Source of the DNA: Pareuzebyella sediminis
GTDB taxonomy: Bacteria > Bacteroidota > Bacteroidia > Flavobacteriales > Flavobacteriaceae
DNA length: 64,000 bases
Reading direction: 5' to 3'
Assembly (NCBI RefSeq): GCF_008367235.1
Contig: NZ_VTZS01000006.1
Span: 268,058 to 332,057 of the forward strand
Shown in pieces: positions 63,431 to 64,000 of this stretch. The notes beneath the pieces were generated by a model. That model searched no databases and had not been told where the DNA came from. It saw only the letters and a list, made by a program, of their open reading frames with translations. The position numbers and the translations under genes are program-made. Each line of letters opens with the position of its first letter. Within the stretch, counting starts at the first letter, position 1.

Positions 63431-63887
63431 ATTAATCTATGATTGTAACATCACAACCAAATCTTACAAGGCGAATCATTGCGGGTTTAGTGGATTATGT
63501 TCTCATTTTCTGTTTCACAATTATTTACACATATACAATTGGAGAACCCAACGAAGAGGGCGGATATGGAGTGAGTGGGTTTTTAGCGCTGGGACCGGTA
63601 CTCATTTGGGGAGTAATGACAGTTGGAATCGAGCAATGGTTTGGGAGAACTATTGGCAACTCATTGGTGGAATTAAAGCCAAAATCCATAAACGGCCTTG
63701 TGGACTCGCCAATTTTTCTCCAATCTTTGCAAAGGCACTTGCTTGACCCTATCGATATGTCCTTTCTTGGAATTGTCGGAATAATTTCAATCAATGCAAC
63801 CGAAAAGAATCAAAGGCTCGGGGACATCTGGGCTAAAACGGTCGTTGTCCGGACGGACAATAAAGAAAATGAATAACGTATGGTAAC
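63421..63887 (+). mobile_element. Integron-like cassette 2 carrying an RDD-family gene
   Basis: The block is bounded by GTTACCATAC (63421-63430) and GTATGGTAAC (63878-63887), exact reverse complements. They sit 8 bases before the RDD start codon and one base after its stop. A cassette's 5' end and its own attC left box are complementary because they join when the cassette is circular, and that is what is seen here. Confidence 0.65.
63439..63876 (+). CDS. RDD-family membrane protein in a cassette
   Basis: A 145-residue integral membrane protein. The RDD domain is visible: RRIIAGLVDYVLIFCF is the first helix, with the Arg and Asp that name the family, followed by TIGEPNEEG and later GIEQWFGRTIGNSLVELK in the second half. 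Three membrane helices are likely. RDD proteins have no single known function. The gene fits tightly within the cassette borders, so it was probably captured as a unit and its transcription depends on an outside promoter. Confidence 0.85.
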   Translation: MIVTSQPNLTRRIIAGLVDYVLIFCFTIIYTYTIGEPNEEGGYGVSGFLALGPVLIWGVMTVGIEQWFGRTIGNSLVELKPKSINGLVDSPIFLQSLQRHLLDPIDMSFLGIVGIISINATEKNQRLGDIWAKTVVVRTDNKENE

Positions 63888-64000
63888 AAAGAACTGAGCT
63901 AAAAAACAAATGAAATTTAGCTCAACCTACCCACATAATTTCGATCATAATCCATACCTGATTTTGATATTCCATAAGCTTGTTTAATAAGTTTATTACA
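63878..64000 (+). other. Left part of a second attC-like site, cut by the window edge
   Basis: Starting at GTATGGTAAC, the stretch continues TAACAAAGAAC, like the TAACAATGG start of the first site. A perfect hairpin TGAGCTAAA/TTTAGCTCA (63895-63924) follows. The right half and the next cassette lie beyond the window. Confidence 0.5.

Overview
The window looks like chromosomal DNA of a marine or environmental member of the Flavobacteriaceae (Bacteroidota). The signs are Bacteroidota promoters (-7 element TAnnTTTG with a -33 TTG), few Shine-Dalgarno sites, a SusC/SusD pair, type II plus type III glutamine synthetases, a cyclophilin-FKBP fusion, a stand-alone MnmD, and many families typical of the group (DUF3570, DUF4266, DUF4920, DUF1684, DUF4197, DUF5995). 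Genus cannot be decided from the sequence. No insertion sequence, prophage, rRNA operon or CRISPR array was seen.

Layout. 1-12 kb: a 5'-truncated M14 carboxypeptidase, an acyltransferase/BASS transporter pair, thiol peroxidase-type enzymes, a two-gene unit of unknown function, a cold-shock gene, a cyclophilin-FKBP isomerase, an M28 peptidase and a PPK2 kinase. 12-25 kb: a sigma-54-type response regulator without a DNA-binding domain, an MscS channel, an ABC exporter, grpE-dnaJ, mnmD, ilvE, a MazG-like hydrolase, two small membrane proteins and a fluoride channel. 25-29 kb: the P-II / ammonium transporter / porin nitrogen locus. 29-37 kb: a hydrolase, a second MscS channel, an Lrp/AsnC regulator, purU, DUF4197 and a membrane-bound AraC-type regulator. 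37-43 kb: a SusC-SusD operon with two accessory lipoproteins and no adjacent polysaccharide-degrading enzyme. 43-53 kb: a long leftward run holding pyrF, prfA, an extracytoplasmic redox cluster (Rieske, thioredoxin-like, ApbE, DUF5995, Cys-rich DUF4266 lipoprotein, DUF3570 barrel) and purM. 53-56 kb: divergent type III (glnN) and type II (glnA) glutamine synthetase genes. 56-62 kb: a CarboxypepD_reg-domain protein, a Ca/Na antiporter, a BlaI-BlaR1 pair with a large operator, small ORFs and apt. 62.4-64 kb: tRNA-Arg(ACG), a tyrosine-recombinase remnant and what I read as an integron-like cassette array.

Two signals stand out. (1) The P-II/amt promoter and the glnA/glnN intergenic region share one promoter architecture: two CCCTA-N6-TAGGG-type palindromes 53-55 bp apart, the proximal one ending exactly 17 nt before a perfect TAnnTTTG element in both. 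This looks like the operator of an undescribed flavobacterial nitrogen regulator. (2) At the right edge two consecutive blocks are each bounded by their own private 10-nt inverted repeat (GTTAGCGAAC/GTTCGCTAAC, then GTTACCATAC/GTATGGTAAC). They are separated by a 118-bp imperfect palindrome and follow the 3' end of a decayed tyrosine recombinase on the same strand. This is the expected signature of integron gene cassettes with attC sites and an integrase in the inverted (Treponema-like) orientation; one cassette carries an RDD-family membrane protein.

All family assignments come from motifs read by eye. No database search was run.
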